A DNA stretch of 64,000 nucleotides from Trileptium ribeirensis (lineage: Eukaryota; Nematoda; Enoplea; Enoplida; Thoracostomopsidae): positions 1 to 64,000 of the forward strand of contig JASANE010011961.1 of NCBI GenBank assembly GCA_030248225.1. Reading direction: 5' to 3'. The notes beneath the pieces are model-generated. The model made no database searches. It saw only the letters and a program-made list of their open reading frames with translations, and was not told the origin of the DNA. The position numbers were made by a program, and so were the translations under genes. Shown here piece by piece: positions 11,545-23,283 of this stretch; position 1 is the first letter of the stretch, and every line of letters begins with the position of its first letter.

Positions 11545-13663
11545 AACAACTTATGCATAATGTCGTTTGCAGTATATATACATATTAGGATATGGTACTG
11601 CCACTGGCCACTGCCTATACGTATTATAAAAGTTATTAAATGTCACCGAGTGCGGGTGGAGATCTCCCGTTTCCTGGCAATCTCACACAGAGTTAGCAGT
11701 AACAGTTGTTTTAGAGCTTCAGCATGTTGAGATTTTACCACAACAGTGGATGGAAAATCGCTTTTATGCTTATTCGCTGTAGCATTACGATTCTCAGGAT
11801 AAATTTGCTTACATTTATAAGCCGCAAAATATTTCTAAATACAACTGCAGGTAGCTTAAGTGTTGTTGCAAAACACGAATGTCAAAAAAGATAGTGCTAA
11901 ACATCGGTGAACCAAAAAACTTGGTTAACAGGATTTCCCGTTAAAAAACCGACGGTTAACCAGTTAGTTAAAACCGAAAATCGCTTAAATGTTAAGCAGA
12001 TTTACTAACCGTGTCCATTACTAATTTGTATTTGTGTTTATGTTTGTACGTCACGGATTGAAGTCTTCTTGGGTTTGTCAATTTTTGATCATCCAACATT
12101 CCATGTCATAAACTTTTACCAGAGACATCGGATAGAAAAATAGAATTTATAGTCCTTTCATCGACTAAACAACATTGCTGTTATGAATTTTTGTCAGAGC
12201 AGCCATTTTCGAGCCATGAATCCCAGTTTAAGAAACGCCACAAAAGTAAAATTTTAAAAATATTTTTAGACAATAAGTTTTGTGCTTGTTGGGAGCAAAC
12301 GATAGGATTATCAGGATATTTAATGTATTAAACACGTTAGTTACATTGTTTTTCTTGTTTTAACCACGGTTCGGGTGGGTTAATAACCATGTGGGGCGGT
12401 GCCAGAGCAAAATATTATAATTTTGGTATCAAAATACTCAAATTTTGCCACTTTTCAATGCAGTTGTATGTAGATCAATGGAAAGTGTCTAGTGGCTTTC
12501 GGGGTTGTTCAATAGGATAATAATGATTGTATTTGCATGACGTGCATTAAATAAGGCAATTGTGATCCTACAACGTAACAATTACTTTGCCAAATATAAT
12601 TTTCTTAAAATTTGTGATAAGTAAATTTCAAGTGTTTGTCATTTTTTATAATATTGCATAAAAAATATACAGTTCTTCGGCTTTTACATATATTTAAAAT
12701 AACCATAGCGTTGCCACTGAAGCATTTCCGTTATGTAATTGTTATTGTGATATGTTAAAGAGGCTCAGAAACCTGAATTTGCAATGTTGAAATGGTCAAT
12801 AAGCGCAGAGTAGCCACACGGGCTCCGGTTCCCCTCGCTTTGCGAGTTTTAGTAGTATATTGTAAAACGGATCTGGTATTAAATAGAGGTCTGTGTAGGA
12901 TAAAATGGACTGGAATTAATTTCAGATAAGTGGAATCAATACCGTTCAGTTTGATCCGACTTGAACATATTTCTACATGGAATTATTAAGTCGAAGTAAG
13001 TCTCAGAAAATGTTTTTGCCACCTTGCAATACCAATCTTCAGTAGTTTCAACATAAAATATATGAGTTTCCATACGGAAATATTTACATTAAAGTAGACA
13101 TCAGCTGTGACGATAAAGACATTTAGGTGAAAAAATTCTTTCACAGCGAAAATCCGTTTTCTAAAAATTAATTTTTTTAGATCTTTAGGATTTATATATT
13201 CAACCAGTTTTTTAAAGTGCAGCTTTCAAATACCTTTTGTGTTCTTATTCGCTTGTAGAGACATTAGTTTAATGTAGCGTCAGAATTTTCTACTTTACTT
13301 CAGCAAGAAACCGCAAATCAAGCTGCTAAGACGCCTTATAATGATAAAATATTAGACTCGTATTATTGTTGAATAGACATAGCCAGTTTGCCATCAGCGC
13401 GGTAATGATTAGAAATTAGTACTTAATATTTTGCTCAACTTTTCTGCAGATTCATCTCACGTTGGGTGATAGGAGCACCTTTGCGATATTTAGGCTGTTC
13501 CTACGACATTCGAGGCTCTTTCTACATCATTCAAGCCCCTGCCTCCTTACGACACTCGATGCTTCTACCGGAACCTGACGTCCCACTAGCAGGGGTAGGG
13601 GAGTGCCAAATGTGACCCTATTTAGCGAAGTATTTGTTCTAAAAATTCTATGCCTAATGCGTA
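11545..13663. other. AT-rich DNA, no recognised feature
   Basis: No open frame above 70 codons resembles a known protein, and no clear element ends were found. Confidence 0.45.
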
Positions 13664-14134
13664 ACTCCACTTTAGGTGCATACAACATGGTTGTTCTTGT
13701 TATATTCACTAACTGAGTCGTGTAAAAATTCGTGTTCACATTTCCACCATTTTATTTGCATTTTTATAAATGCAAACATGGGCTCTGTGACGTATCAATG
13801 GAATTTGAGTACGAGCTCGTTTATCAATTTCGGACGCTTGTCAGCGTCCCTCAAATAACATGCTGAATCGGATAGCTACGTTCGCGATCTATTTGGGTGT
13901 TACAGTATACAAATATAAGGCGCGATTAGTAATCGCGTTTAACTTGTACGCTTTTAGCAAACTACGATGCGAAATCGCAAAATAGTGACCGCGAACAGCT
14001 CCTTCGCATTGCTTGATGGAAAATCGGGTACTCTTACATAAAGTAGCATCGTAATTTGTGCGCGTTCATCGATTTTACCATCATGATCTGACTTGACAAA
14101 TCAATAATCTATATACATGCACCTAAAGTGGAGT
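13664..14134. mobile_element. 471-bp TIR element of unknown superfamily
   Basis: An 18-bp perfect inverted repeat bounds the segment: ACTCCACTTTAGGTGCAT at 13664 and its complement ending at 14134. The flanks AATGCGTA and CATGCATA agree at 6 of 8 positions, which could be a decayed 8-bp target duplication. Internal palindromes include GGACGC...GCGTCC near 13830 and the 17-bp CGCGATTAGTAATCGCG at 13921-13937. There is no coding capacity. Confidence 0.6.
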
Positions 14135-14786
14135 CATGCATAAAAGTTTTCAAGCATCGTGATCGCAAATTATGTAATCACATTAGTTTTATAATTCAGG
14201 TCTACGTCTGGGCACCTGTACGATTTATAATTTATGGTTTTGGGTCTTTATTCCATATAAGCTCAACAGAGAATCCTATTTTAGATTCCTTGAAAAGACT
14301 GGGCAACCTATATTCAGCAATATCATTTAAACTGTTTTTATTATATTACACACTATTATAAATATATATTGCATCGGCCAAAATAGCGAACCATTACTAA
14401 AATAAACGAATATATTTTTAGAAGGAACTAGAATCGTGAACTAAGTATATGATAGCTTAAAGTTTCACACCGTAAAAGTTTGTCCCACGATTTAATTCAG
14501 AAGAACATATGGCAAACGTGAAATCCATTAAGTATGGTGATAGTTACGGCCAACCTAATACTAAAATATAGGTGTTAAGAAGCATTTTAACCATATAGAC
14601 ATGAATTAGGTTTACATCGAATGGAGTTTGTTAGTTTTATCTCATGGCTGCAGCAGTACGCGTGACAAAAGGCTGTAAGATATCAGCGATTTACCAAACG
14701 AAAACTTTATATGTGGCATAAATCCAGAACAGGTCTACGTAGTGTGGTTGACCAATTAGGTAAAACGCGGAATATTAGCACACAAC
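14135..14786. other. No recognised feature
   Basis: AT-rich DNA; a 77-codon open frame (14128-14361) has no recognisable similarity. Confidence 0.4.
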
Positions 14787-14940
14787 TTCGGTGTTTTACT
14801 ACTTACATGAGATGTTTATATCATTCTGTATTTTAATTGTAACACTTCAACCACCGCATTAATTCGGTGTTTTTACTACTTAAAGGAGATGATTATATCA
14901 TTTCTGTCTTTTATCACTTTAACGCGCGCATTAATTCGTG
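14787..14940. repeat. Diverged ~76-bp tandem duplication
   Basis: TTCGGTGTTTTACTACTTA at 14787 is repeated as TTCGGTGTTTTTACTACTTA at 14863. Similarity continues through GAGATG.TTATATCATT and CGCATTAATTCG. The copies have diverged by small indels, so this is older than the other duplications in the window. Confidence 0.65.
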
Positions 14941-14955
14941 TGCCGTTCAATGCTT

Positions 14956-15040
14956 GAAAAACTTACCCCGGCTAGAGGGATCGAACCCGGGTAGTATAAG
15001 TCAAAATTGGCGTACGCAAACCACTGAGCTATATGGGAGC
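14956..15040 (-). tRNA. tRNA-like relic or SINE head
   Basis: On the minus strand, an A-box TAGCTCAGTGG and a perfect B-box GGTTCGATCCC lie 44 bp apart, the normal internal promoter spacing of a tRNA gene. A T5 run (pol III terminator) follows the 3' side at 14956-14960. The acceptor, D and T stems do not pair well and no clean anticodon loop can be drawn. It is therefore more likely a tRNA pseudogene or a tRNA-derived SINE promoter region than a working tRNA. Confidence 0.45.
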
Positions 15041-15877
15041 TGCTACTCGGCTTCATAGGTAAGTAACCTAGGAAAGTGATCGAAAACAACGCCTGTACAA
15101 ACATCAATATGTACGAGAAACGTAGTTAACATAACAATTCATATTACACGCCGTCCACGTTTGGGTACAATGAGTAATGAAGCGCTAACGCAATACATCA
15201 AATACTTAAACTAGTCCTATTTACTACGGCTTGCTGATTTTTCTTCTGTATTTGGAGGTTTCCATCAGTTGAAATTAAGGGTTGAAGATATCATCCAGGT
15301 TACCTGTAGTTATGGACGACCTAATATAATCCAAATTTACACCCATATAACCTAAGAAACTTAAAGCGTACATCCATACAATCTAAGAGCCTAGCAGTTT
15401 CCGACCTTAAACCAGAAGAACTTTCCAATTTAAGCGGCAAAGTGTACTAAAATACAATAAAATTTAATTTGACGGTATTCGGGTGAATTGGAAATTTGCC
15501 ATAGCTGAAAATCAGATAAAGTAGAGGACTGTACTATTCGGGATACCGGGATAAATGGAAATTGGAAAACCTGCGTATCTAAACAAGATAGCAGTTGGAG
15601 ATGGTTGATTATTGTAATTTCAAAAAGTAGAGATTTTTCCAAATGGAATATATGGGAGTAGTACGGCTGGAAATTTGAGTAATTGAGATTATGATAATTT
15701 TAAACCACAGCTTCTAGAATTTACAAAAATGGCAAACAAGAACGCAAATCTGACGGCTCGGAAACCGGAATCACAGTAGTAAATAATTTTATAACAGACA
15801 AAGATTCCACAGATATGAGAGATTGGACGTTCTTAAAGAAGAAAAAATTAAGACAGCTTTGGAAACGAAACTTATAG
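15041..15877. other. No recognised feature
   Basis: AT-rich DNA leading into the 89-bp array; open frames of about 70 codons are not recognisable. Confidence 0.4.
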
Positions 15878-16405
15878 CCTTGGAATGTAAGGATGATGTT
15901 AAATCTTCTAATAAAGCATAAGCCGTAGAGTGTAGACATTCCCTAACTACGAAACTTACGAAACGGCCTTGGAATGTAAGGATGATGTTAAATCTTCTAA
16001 TAAAGCATAAGCCGTAGAGTGTAGACATTCCTTAACTACGAAACTTACGAAACGGCCTTGGAATGTAAGGATGATGTTAAATCTTCTAATAAAGCATAAG
16101 CCGTAGAGTGTAGACATTCCCTAACTACGAAACTTACGAAACGGCCTTGGAATGTAAGGATGATGTTAAATCTTCTAATAAAGCATAAGCCGTAGAGTGT
16201 AGACATTCCTTAACTACGAAACTTACGAAACGGCCTTGGAATGTAAGGATGATGTTAAATCTTCTAATAAAGCATAAGCCGTAGAGTGTAGACATTCCTT
16301 AACTACGAAACTTACGAAACGGCCTTGGAATGTAAGGATGATGTTAAATCTTATAATAAAGCATAAGCGGTAGAGTGTAGACATTCCCTGACTACTTCGA
16401 GAATT
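15878..16405. repeat. Tandem array, 6 units of 89 bp
   Basis: CCTTGGAATGTAAGGATGAT recurs at 15878, 15967, 16056, 16145, 16234 and 16323, an exact 89-bp period. Units differ mainly at one site: ACATTCCCTAAC in units 1 and 3, ACATTCCTTAAC in units 2, 4 and 5, so the first four alternate. The last unit is more diverged and ends near GACATTCCCTGACTAC. Open frames seen on the minus strand here are products of the repetition, not genes. Confidence 0.95.
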
Positions 16406-16515
16406 CAGACATAGGAGATCAAAAAATTGTGTTATCGAATAATTTGAGCAGGAAATCACTGGCGCTTCGCAAACACAAACTGAGGTGCATAATTAAGTTT
16501 TAGTACCTCCGAATA

Positions 16516-16573
16516 AAATATTTTCGCAAATCCATCCAGTCATGACTTATGAGTGACACAAGCGAAAATATTT
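16516..16573. repeat. 12-bp perfect inverted repeat
   Basis: AAATATTTTCGC at 16516-16527 is matched by GCGAAAATATTT at 16562-16573, separated by 34 bp containing TCATGACTTATGAGTGA. It could be a small hairpin or the core of a decayed element. Nothing else supports either reading. Confidence 0.6.
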
Positions 16574-16772
16574 TCAGTTCAACGCTATTAACGAAATCTC
16601 CGATTTTTCCGCTTCAAAATTGATACAGAACCGACTACTACAAAGTTTTAAACGATTTATCGAACAAATAGGACACGCATACCAACAGTAACTTGGACAG
16701 CTAGTGAAAATGAAGCCTGTGCGACTCTTCTGGTCTGACTATTTCGATATTCCAAATAGAACATACTTCCCA

Positions 16773-16967
16773 TGTCACCTTTAGGGGCCGGACGTTATAA
16801 CGTTAGAAAATGAACAGTTCAAAGCGGGGGGTTTGGGGGCGGCAGCCCCCCGATTTAGGCTTAGTACATGGCTCATATAGGGGCCCTAGCTTAGGCTAAG
16901 ACTAAGGCTTAGTATATATATCGAGAACGGCATAGCATGCATTTTAGTTCCGCCCCTAAAGGTTACA
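16773..16967 (+). mobile_element. Complete 195-bp TIR element (TGTMACCTTTAGGGGC family)
   Basis: The left end TGTCACCTTTAGGGGC and the right end GCCCCTAAAGGTTACA are inverted repeats (one mismatch). The body holds a G-rich / C-rich pair (GGGGGGTTTGGGGGCGGCAG, then CCCCCC) and alternating CTTAG / CTAAG words able to fold back. Related copies are at 21198-21399 (opposite orientation), 51130-51794 and a fragment at 6846. No clear target duplication is seen and there is no coding capacity. Confidence 0.75.
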
Positions 16968-18017
16968 TTGGCCGAACATACGAAGTTCCTGATGAAGTAT
17001 TATACAAAGTAGTTTTCCGATACGCTATTAAGTATTACATTCATGAGCATTTTGTGAAAATTTCGTTGGAATCGTTGGAGCAGCCTAAACACAAAGACAT
17101 ATATACAGTAACATTCAGCTAGGTGTTCATTAAACATTGTGAGATCACACGAATCGGTTGATGGCTTGACAAAGACGAAATTTTTTACACAGATAAGCGC
17201 TATATGTGGAAGATATACTTGCTCCAATTCTAATTTATAGAAGCATCGTCGGCTTTCATGTCCGTATCACAAACTTGAGCATAGATAGTAGCAAAACCCC
17301 ACAATTGCGTTCTCATATATATGACTTTTTCTAGATACTAACCAGTTGCTTCATTCCATTAAAAGTTGTAAGTTTTAAATACAAAATTAGAACGTTTGCT
17401 AACGTACTTTGTTGCCGAACGGTAATCGGTAACATATATCGAACAAAACAGTGAATGTACATACAACCTCAGTTAACAGGTGGCCCAACAGTTTATTTAA
17501 GCACATTAAATTAGCAGTGTCATTTTTCAACCTGAGCTCGAATAATAAGAGATCAACATTCATAAATAGAAATACTACATGTTTATGGCACCGATTGTTA
17601 ATTACAGCAGCATAAAGGCATTTAATGATTTCGCTACTAGTCAGCAAAACAATTATGAGTTTTTCCAGTAGCAGTTTTCAGAGCCCATGCAATCGCGATG
17701 GCGGGGTGAGGCCAACAACAATGTGTTCAGCATTTACATCTTTTCTAATTGGCATCGCATTTTCAAGATATTTTGATCTTTTCTAATATTTTGACCAGAA
17801 CATGCCACGATTCAAGATTGCCATTAGCATTGCCTTTGATACTGCCCCTCTCGCACTCTCCTCCCACAAATTTATTGGTAAAAAGTAGCCGTTCATCCAA
17901 ATAAAACTACACCGTATCACCATAAGCCTGTTTCACGATAGCAGACTGACATTTATGCGGCGTTCACGTTAATCTCCCAACGTTTGGAACCTAAGTACAC
18001 TGCAGAGTGTCATGCGC
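16968..18017. other. No recognised feature
   Basis: Open frames of 60-82 codons on both strands are not recognisable. No element ends were found until the TIR at 18018. Confidence 0.4.
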
Positions 18018-18498
18018 GAGTAAACTTAAGGTGACCACGCCAACCATCCTATTTTGTGTTTTTGCATAAAATTTGTTACGGAACGCTTTTCGGTCAGTTG
18101 AAATCCGGCGTAAAACTGTTCGCGAACACAGCGCTTGCGACTAAAATCTAACCATTTTGTGTTCGCGAAAATTCAATTAAAATCACTCAACTTATTGAGA
18201 ACGAAAATTTGTCGATTTGATTGTGACGACACTTTTGCATCAAATTTGTTCGCTAACACTGTTATAATCCAAATTTAAACAATAATGCATTAGGGAACAG
18301 AATTTCTGCAAATTGAAATCGCCGAAATTCTGTTCAAATACACGGTCTAATTTCTGACACATGAATTTGATTTTGTCAATTTTCGGTTAGCGAAAAACCG
18401 AGTGAAATTAAGCCATTTTTCCGTAACAGGGGTTTGCGATTCGATATCGGTAATGACAAAATAGGATGTTTGGCGGGGTCGCCTTAAGTTTACTCAAA
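18018..18498. mobile_element. ~480-bp element with long TIRs (GAGTAAACTTAAGG family)
   Basis: The left end runs from GAGTAAACTTAAGG through CGCCAACCATCCTATTTTGT. The right end is the complement (ACAAAATAGGATGTTTGGCG to CCTTAAGTTTACTC), about 40 bp with three or four mismatches. The body contains repeated CGCGAAAA / GTTCGCG words and no coding frame. A second copy with about the same content lies at 51208-51672. Outside the ends, CATG and GTGYCATG words are also partly mirrored, so the true ends may lie slightly further out. Confidence 0.78.
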
Positions 18499-18502
18499 CA
18501 TG

Positions 18503-18638
18503 GCACACTGTCGACAACAGGGTGTCTTAAACACCCTCATGTTTTTATATTTTTTCAAAGTTATCTAGCTAGCGGTATTATCAATTCTCAACAATGTCAG
18601 GCACACCGTGCCTTCTTGCAGTTTTGTTGACAGTGTGC
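18503..18638. repeat. Inverted repeat pair GCACACTGTC
   Basis: GCACACTGTCGACAACA at 18503 is mirrored by TTGTTGACAGTGTGC ending at 18638 (10 bp perfect, about 15 of 17 overall). The ~136-bp segment could be a minute TIR element placed directly against the preceding one. Confidence 0.55.
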
Positions 18639-19920
18639 GGCATTATTTCATCAACGTTATGATGGCCTAGACACACATAGCGAGAATTTGAAAAAATACA
18701 TAGAATAGTTGACTAATAGACCACATTATCTACAGACGGTGTTAACTGTAGTTAATTCGCGCCAAATAGGTAGGTAAGGGTGTGTGCTACACTGTAGCTA
18801 GGGGTGCGTCGTACACCCTCGGAAATTGATTTACAGTATGGATGTCACCCTGACTGTCTATACGGTAGGGTCATGACTACAGTGGTACGAAAGTTCCAAA
18901 CAGCGAGGACATTATAACGTGCACACCGCATTACCTGTTTATGGTTATGCAACAATTTACTGGTTTTACCACATCCTGCGTAATGAACTCAAATGATTAT
19001 AAAATATAATACCCAATAAAAAGACTTAACCGCGGCGTCATCTCCGTCGACCTCGCGCATTTTAAGAGCAAAATGAAACGTTCAAGACACAAATTTAGTC
19101 TGAGAATTATTTCTCCAAAATCGGGTAAAATGGCTCACCTATGAGTTTTGTGGGTTTCTGCTAAAATCCTAATATAACTTAGGATACAAGGAACTACGAT
19201 TCTGTAATAATTTTCCTATTAAACCATATAACTCGGTATCTCGAAAATGGTGGCAAAACTGAGCGAGTGAGGTTTCATCTTTAGTTGCCATGTGTGATCC
19301 CTGCAAACGAGGCACTGTTTGATATTTATACGACCCTAAAGCCTCTTGACCTCCATATTGACATCGTCAGTAAAGACAATATGGTGTCATAGGCACCATA
19401 ATTATGTTAATGGTGACACCATGTTAATGGTTGTCTTATACGCCATCTATTTCTTTATATCGTATAGGTATATAACGTATACAACTGCGTGGTGTGGCCT
19501 AGACTATTGGGGGTGAACTTGTATACAATACGACGCTTACGTTATAAAACGCCCGCCATGTGCTAGATTTGTCCACATGTGGTCATGACCACACCGTGGC
19601 GCATGGTACTCGGAACAATATATAATTCTGCACAAGTGTATAATGGTGTGGCTGACACCACATATATTACACTATGGTGTCTTGGACGCCCTATGTTGAA
19701 TAGTTATTAAAAAATGAGGGAAACAAGCTAAGTTAAAATTAAAATGATTTACGCTAATTGATTGTATTCCATAAACCATTCAGTTTAGACCTATGCATAG
19801 GAAGTTCATGGACAAAAGTTTCACTGTATAAACTCCCTACAACGGAAAAAACATCAAGACATCTTTCCCAAAGGACTTTCGTCACCACTAGCAAGAAGTC
19901 TATGGTGTCTATGACATCAT
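18519..19920. repeat. Cluster of GGTGTC-type short hairpins
   Basis: At least seven short palindromes share the stem GGTGTC/GACACC or GGGTG/CACCC. They lie at 18519-18537 (AGGGTGTCTTAAACACCCT), 18802-18817, 19381-19399 (ATGGTGTCATAGGCACCAT), 19411-19421 (TGGTGACACCA), 19644-19660 (TGGTGTGGCTGACACCA), 19676-19690 and 19902-19920. Loops are 1-7 bases. A separate perfect 16-bp palindrome TGTGGTCATGACCACA lies at 19579-19594. The spacing is irregular, so this is not a tandem array. Confidence 0.75.
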
Positions 19921-21197
19921 ACAAATAAATGCTGACCGTGTTCGAAACACCATATAGAATTGCTTAGAATACAGTGTTGGTACTTTGTACACGATATCGT
20001 TAACGGTATAAAATAAGCAGACTGTACGTGAACAAAAGTTCCACATTGTGGGCAACTTATAATGTTATCCCCGCATAACGTTAACGCTTCATTTAGTTTC
20101 AGCCATGCCAGTTTTATGCCATGCTGAAATGTAAAAAAATCGAGATTTCTGCTAAATAGTCGACATATACGTGCACCCAGCAACCCACTTTTAACGGTCT
20201 CAAGGTTGTAAATTTCATTCAGCTGGTTCCGAGCAGCGATTTATGGATTTTGATATGACGCCTCCGTGCCCACACATAAGCTGCGAAACACAGGTACTTC
20301 CATGGTCAGATTTGCCAAAGAACTCATAAACAGTAGTTTTTCATCATTTTTACTTGGAAGGTTTGTCCTTTATAACGTAAACGCCGCATAAATCCAACAC
20401 ATATTTGTTACTGCAGGAGATATTGTGGATGCTTATGTAGTAAAAAAATCTTGATTTACGATTGCTTTGAATTCATGAACCAGATTTGACATATAAGAAC
20501 TGCCTAGGTGTAAAGATCATGCTTATGCATTGGCTTCACATCGTTTTTGTGAGCACAGCCAACAAAACACAGTAAAAGGCAAATAATTAAAAACAATAAT
20601 AAAATTTGGTCCGTGAGCTCTGCGTGACAGTATCCAGACTTAGAAAGATTTAAAGCGCAAAATATTAAAACATTTCCGAATTGTGCAGAGGAAAAACCAT
20701 AAGGCTGTAGACGCAGTACCATTGTCTAGTGCATGCGACCAGCTGTTGAAAATACACAACATGCAAAAACAAAATAAGGACCTATTAGATACCACTATAT
20801 GTTAAACTGTAACATTAATTGACGCAGGCTGTGGTTGGGCATAGCTTCCAACATATGGCCCTTCGTGACGTGAACTTTGCAAACACTTAGATGATGTTTA
20901 CATCATAATGCACTCCGAAAGGTGAAGTTTTGGCCCTTCGTCATGCTTTATAGGTATAACCATCCGCCCGTGAAGGTAACCTGGGCCTAGGCTACGAAAC
21001 TGTATATCGGTTTTTGATCGGCGCCACACATCCTCTTACCCGCATGCACAACAGATCTCAACTAAAGCAGAAAACTGGAGGTGAAATCTGAAGATTCTAG
21101 GTTTAAAAGCAACTTAACCAAAACACTAGCTAAAGTGATGTGAATAGAATACCAATTCAGGGAAAATTGTAAAGTAGCTATATAACGAACAAGGTAA
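19921..21197. other. No recognised feature
   Basis: Unrecognised open frames only (for example 19917-20183 and 20504-20722, both minus). A further palindrome ATGATGTTTACATCAT lies near 20891. Confidence 0.4.
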
Positions 21198-21399
21198 TGT
21201 AACCTTTAGGGGCGGAAGGAAATGCATGCTATGCCGTTATCGATATACCAAGCGTAAGCCTTAGTCTTAGGCTTATCTAAGGTCCCTACATGAATCATGT
21301 ACTAAGCCTAAGCCGAAGTCGGGGGCTCGCGCCCCCGAACCAACCGCTCTAAGCTGTTGTTTTTTCTAAGGTTATAAAGTCCGGACCCTAAAGGTGACA
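21198..21399 (-). mobile_element. Complete 202-bp TIR element (TGTMACCTTTAGGGGC family)
   Basis: The left end TGTAACCTTTAGGGGCGG and the right end CCCTAAAGGTGACA are inverted repeats. The body is the 16773 copy in opposite orientation: AATGCATGCTATGCCGTTAT, alternating CTTAG words, a GGGGGCTCGCGCCCCC hairpin and the AAGGTTATAAAGTCCGGAC right arm. Non-coding. Confidence 0.75.
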
Positions 21400-21716
21400 C
21401 GGGTCATGAACAATAACGAAATGTTTATTCAAAATGACAGTACACACCGAAATTTGTCTGATTCTGCCTAGTGGTTAGAAGGCATATATTTTTATAAAGT
21501 TATTAATTTTAACCGATTTACACTAGCTTTAGTGGCTGCTAATCCTCGAAACTGCTTAAGCTTTTTTCGAATGCTTTATTCTCACGATGATTTTTGTAAT
21601 GCTACGAATTTAATTTTATTTTTAAAATAGTCTATTATTAACGTTACTAATGCCTGACCAGTAAATTACATAGCTAGGGGTAAATGTTTTCATTTTGTAG
21701 CATTTTCTTTTTATCT
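21400..21716. other. AT-rich DNA, no feature
   Basis: Nothing supportable between the TIR element and the LTR-like segment. Confidence 0.4.
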
Positions 21717-22138
21717 GTTAGGGGTAGGACCAGGCTACCAGGGCGGTTCCCGGTCCAAACCCGACCCAAAAACCCAAAAATTCCCCCAAACCCGGGATGG
21801 AGCACTTTTTCATCTATTATATCCCTCCTTCCCTTCTACGTCCGTGGGTTTAGGTTTGTTGTTTTCGCATTTTGTTTTGTTCTAGTGCTAATTTGCATAA
21901 TTAGCACTAGTTTTTGTTAATAGCTTGTTTTTAGTTTTCTGATTTCAGCCTGCAATTTGTTCTCGAAGGATTTGGCGACCCAATCTTAAGTTTTGACAGC
22001 CTACGCAGAGCATTATTGCATGCAATTGTTTTAAAAGGCTTAACATCAGACTTCTGATTTTAGCTTATATATACTTACAAAAATTTGTTTTCTTGGAATC
22101 GGTTACTTATTTAGTTACGGTTACCTAGCTACTACTTG
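21717..22138 (+). repeat. LTR-like segment A
   Basis: It starts TGTTAGGGGTAGGACC and includes TATATCCCTCCTTCCCTTCTAC, a hairpin around CTAATTTGCATAA and GGTTACCTAGCTAC. The same landmarks occur in the same order and orientation at 23806-24812 (segment B), where a LINE tail has been inserted. Two same-strand copies about 2.1 kb apart look like long terminal repeats. However, no coding region lies between them, and terminal TG/CA and primer-binding site could not be fixed, so they may instead be two solo copies of one repeat. Confidence 0.45.
21882..21910. repeat. Perfect 12-bp-stem hairpin
   Basis: CTAGTGCTAATT and AATTAGCACTAG form a perfect stem around the loop TGCAT. The equivalent place in segment B (24494-24529) also forms a hairpin but with a different stem sequence, suggesting that the fold rather than the sequence is shared. 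Confidence 0.85.
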
Positions 22139-22489
22139 CTTTTCTTTGAATTATGTGCTATGGTTATAAGCTTTACGCTTATTGGGTTTAATTCTTTTTA
22201 TCCGGATTGGCTTATGATGTTGCGGATGGTACGGAGTTGTAAGCGGACAATTGGTAGAGAACTTGGAGTCAGTGGAATCATGACAGATTTTAACAACTTT
22301 CCGTATTGAATTTGGAAATAATTAACGGTGAGTTGAATCTACTTCACACATGCTTATCGCTTAGTAACTTACCTTCGTATTATTATTCCCAAACAAAATT
22401 GGGAGAGCACGAGCGTAACCTAACTATAACCGTATTGGAAATAAAACGCGCCTAGCTGATCCATTCGGCAGCAGTAACATTAACATAAG

Positions 22490-22850
22490 GAAACTACCTA
22501 GCCTAACTCTAAAGAAAAGGATAAGGTAATCAAATAAACGTACAGTCCAACCGTCCGGCGACTATATACCAGCCCTAATAGATATCAATTTCTCAGGATC
22601 TATCAGTAAACCGTCCGGCCACTGGTAGCTCTAAGGAAACTAAATAGCGTAATGCTAACGCAAAGGTTAGGGTACTCGAATAAACGTACGGATCCTACCG
22701 TCCGGCCATCTCGTACCAACCTCAAAAGAGGAAACTATAAGGAATTATTAGCGTAAATCTAAGGAAGAGGTTTAGTTAATCAAATAAACTTGCGGATCCA
22801 ACCGTCCGGCGATCTGGTACAAACCTCACAAGACGATTTAACCAATACAT
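22490..22850. repeat. Diverged tandem units marked by ACCGTCCGGC
   Basis: ACCGTCCGGC occurs at 22550, 22610, 22697 and 22801. It is usually preceded by AATAAACGTACGGATC and followed by ATCTSGTACCAACCTC and AGAGGAAACT. Spacings of 60, 87 and 104 bp show an irregular, decayed array of about three and a half units. Confidence 0.7.
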
Positions 22851-23283
22851 ACACAACTGCAAGTACTAAATAAGTTACTCAAAATAATAGTGCGCACAAA
22901 AGTGGGTTTGAGAGAAAATATTGGATACCAAGCTCAATCATAGAAATCGAGTATGGTCAATGTGCTACGAGTTTTTTTATCACGGAACGTTGAGGACAAT
23001 TGGAGTCCGAATAATAGAGTGGCGAAAATAAGTACATATACTGGAAGTGGTCAAATACTCGGACGTCATAAGATAACGTTTACATAGTGCGTTACGTGGA
23101 ACCGAACCGCATTATCAATTGTGTGATTTACTAACTTTGAATAAAAATTCTAACTTCGGCTGGTTTGACTTCCTATCGGAAGCAAATATCGAGCAACTCG
23201 AATAGTCACGCAGCCGCGCTATAGGAAATAAAAATACGCTGACCGAAATACCGCTCGCCAAGAAACAATCAATAATCCCACCT

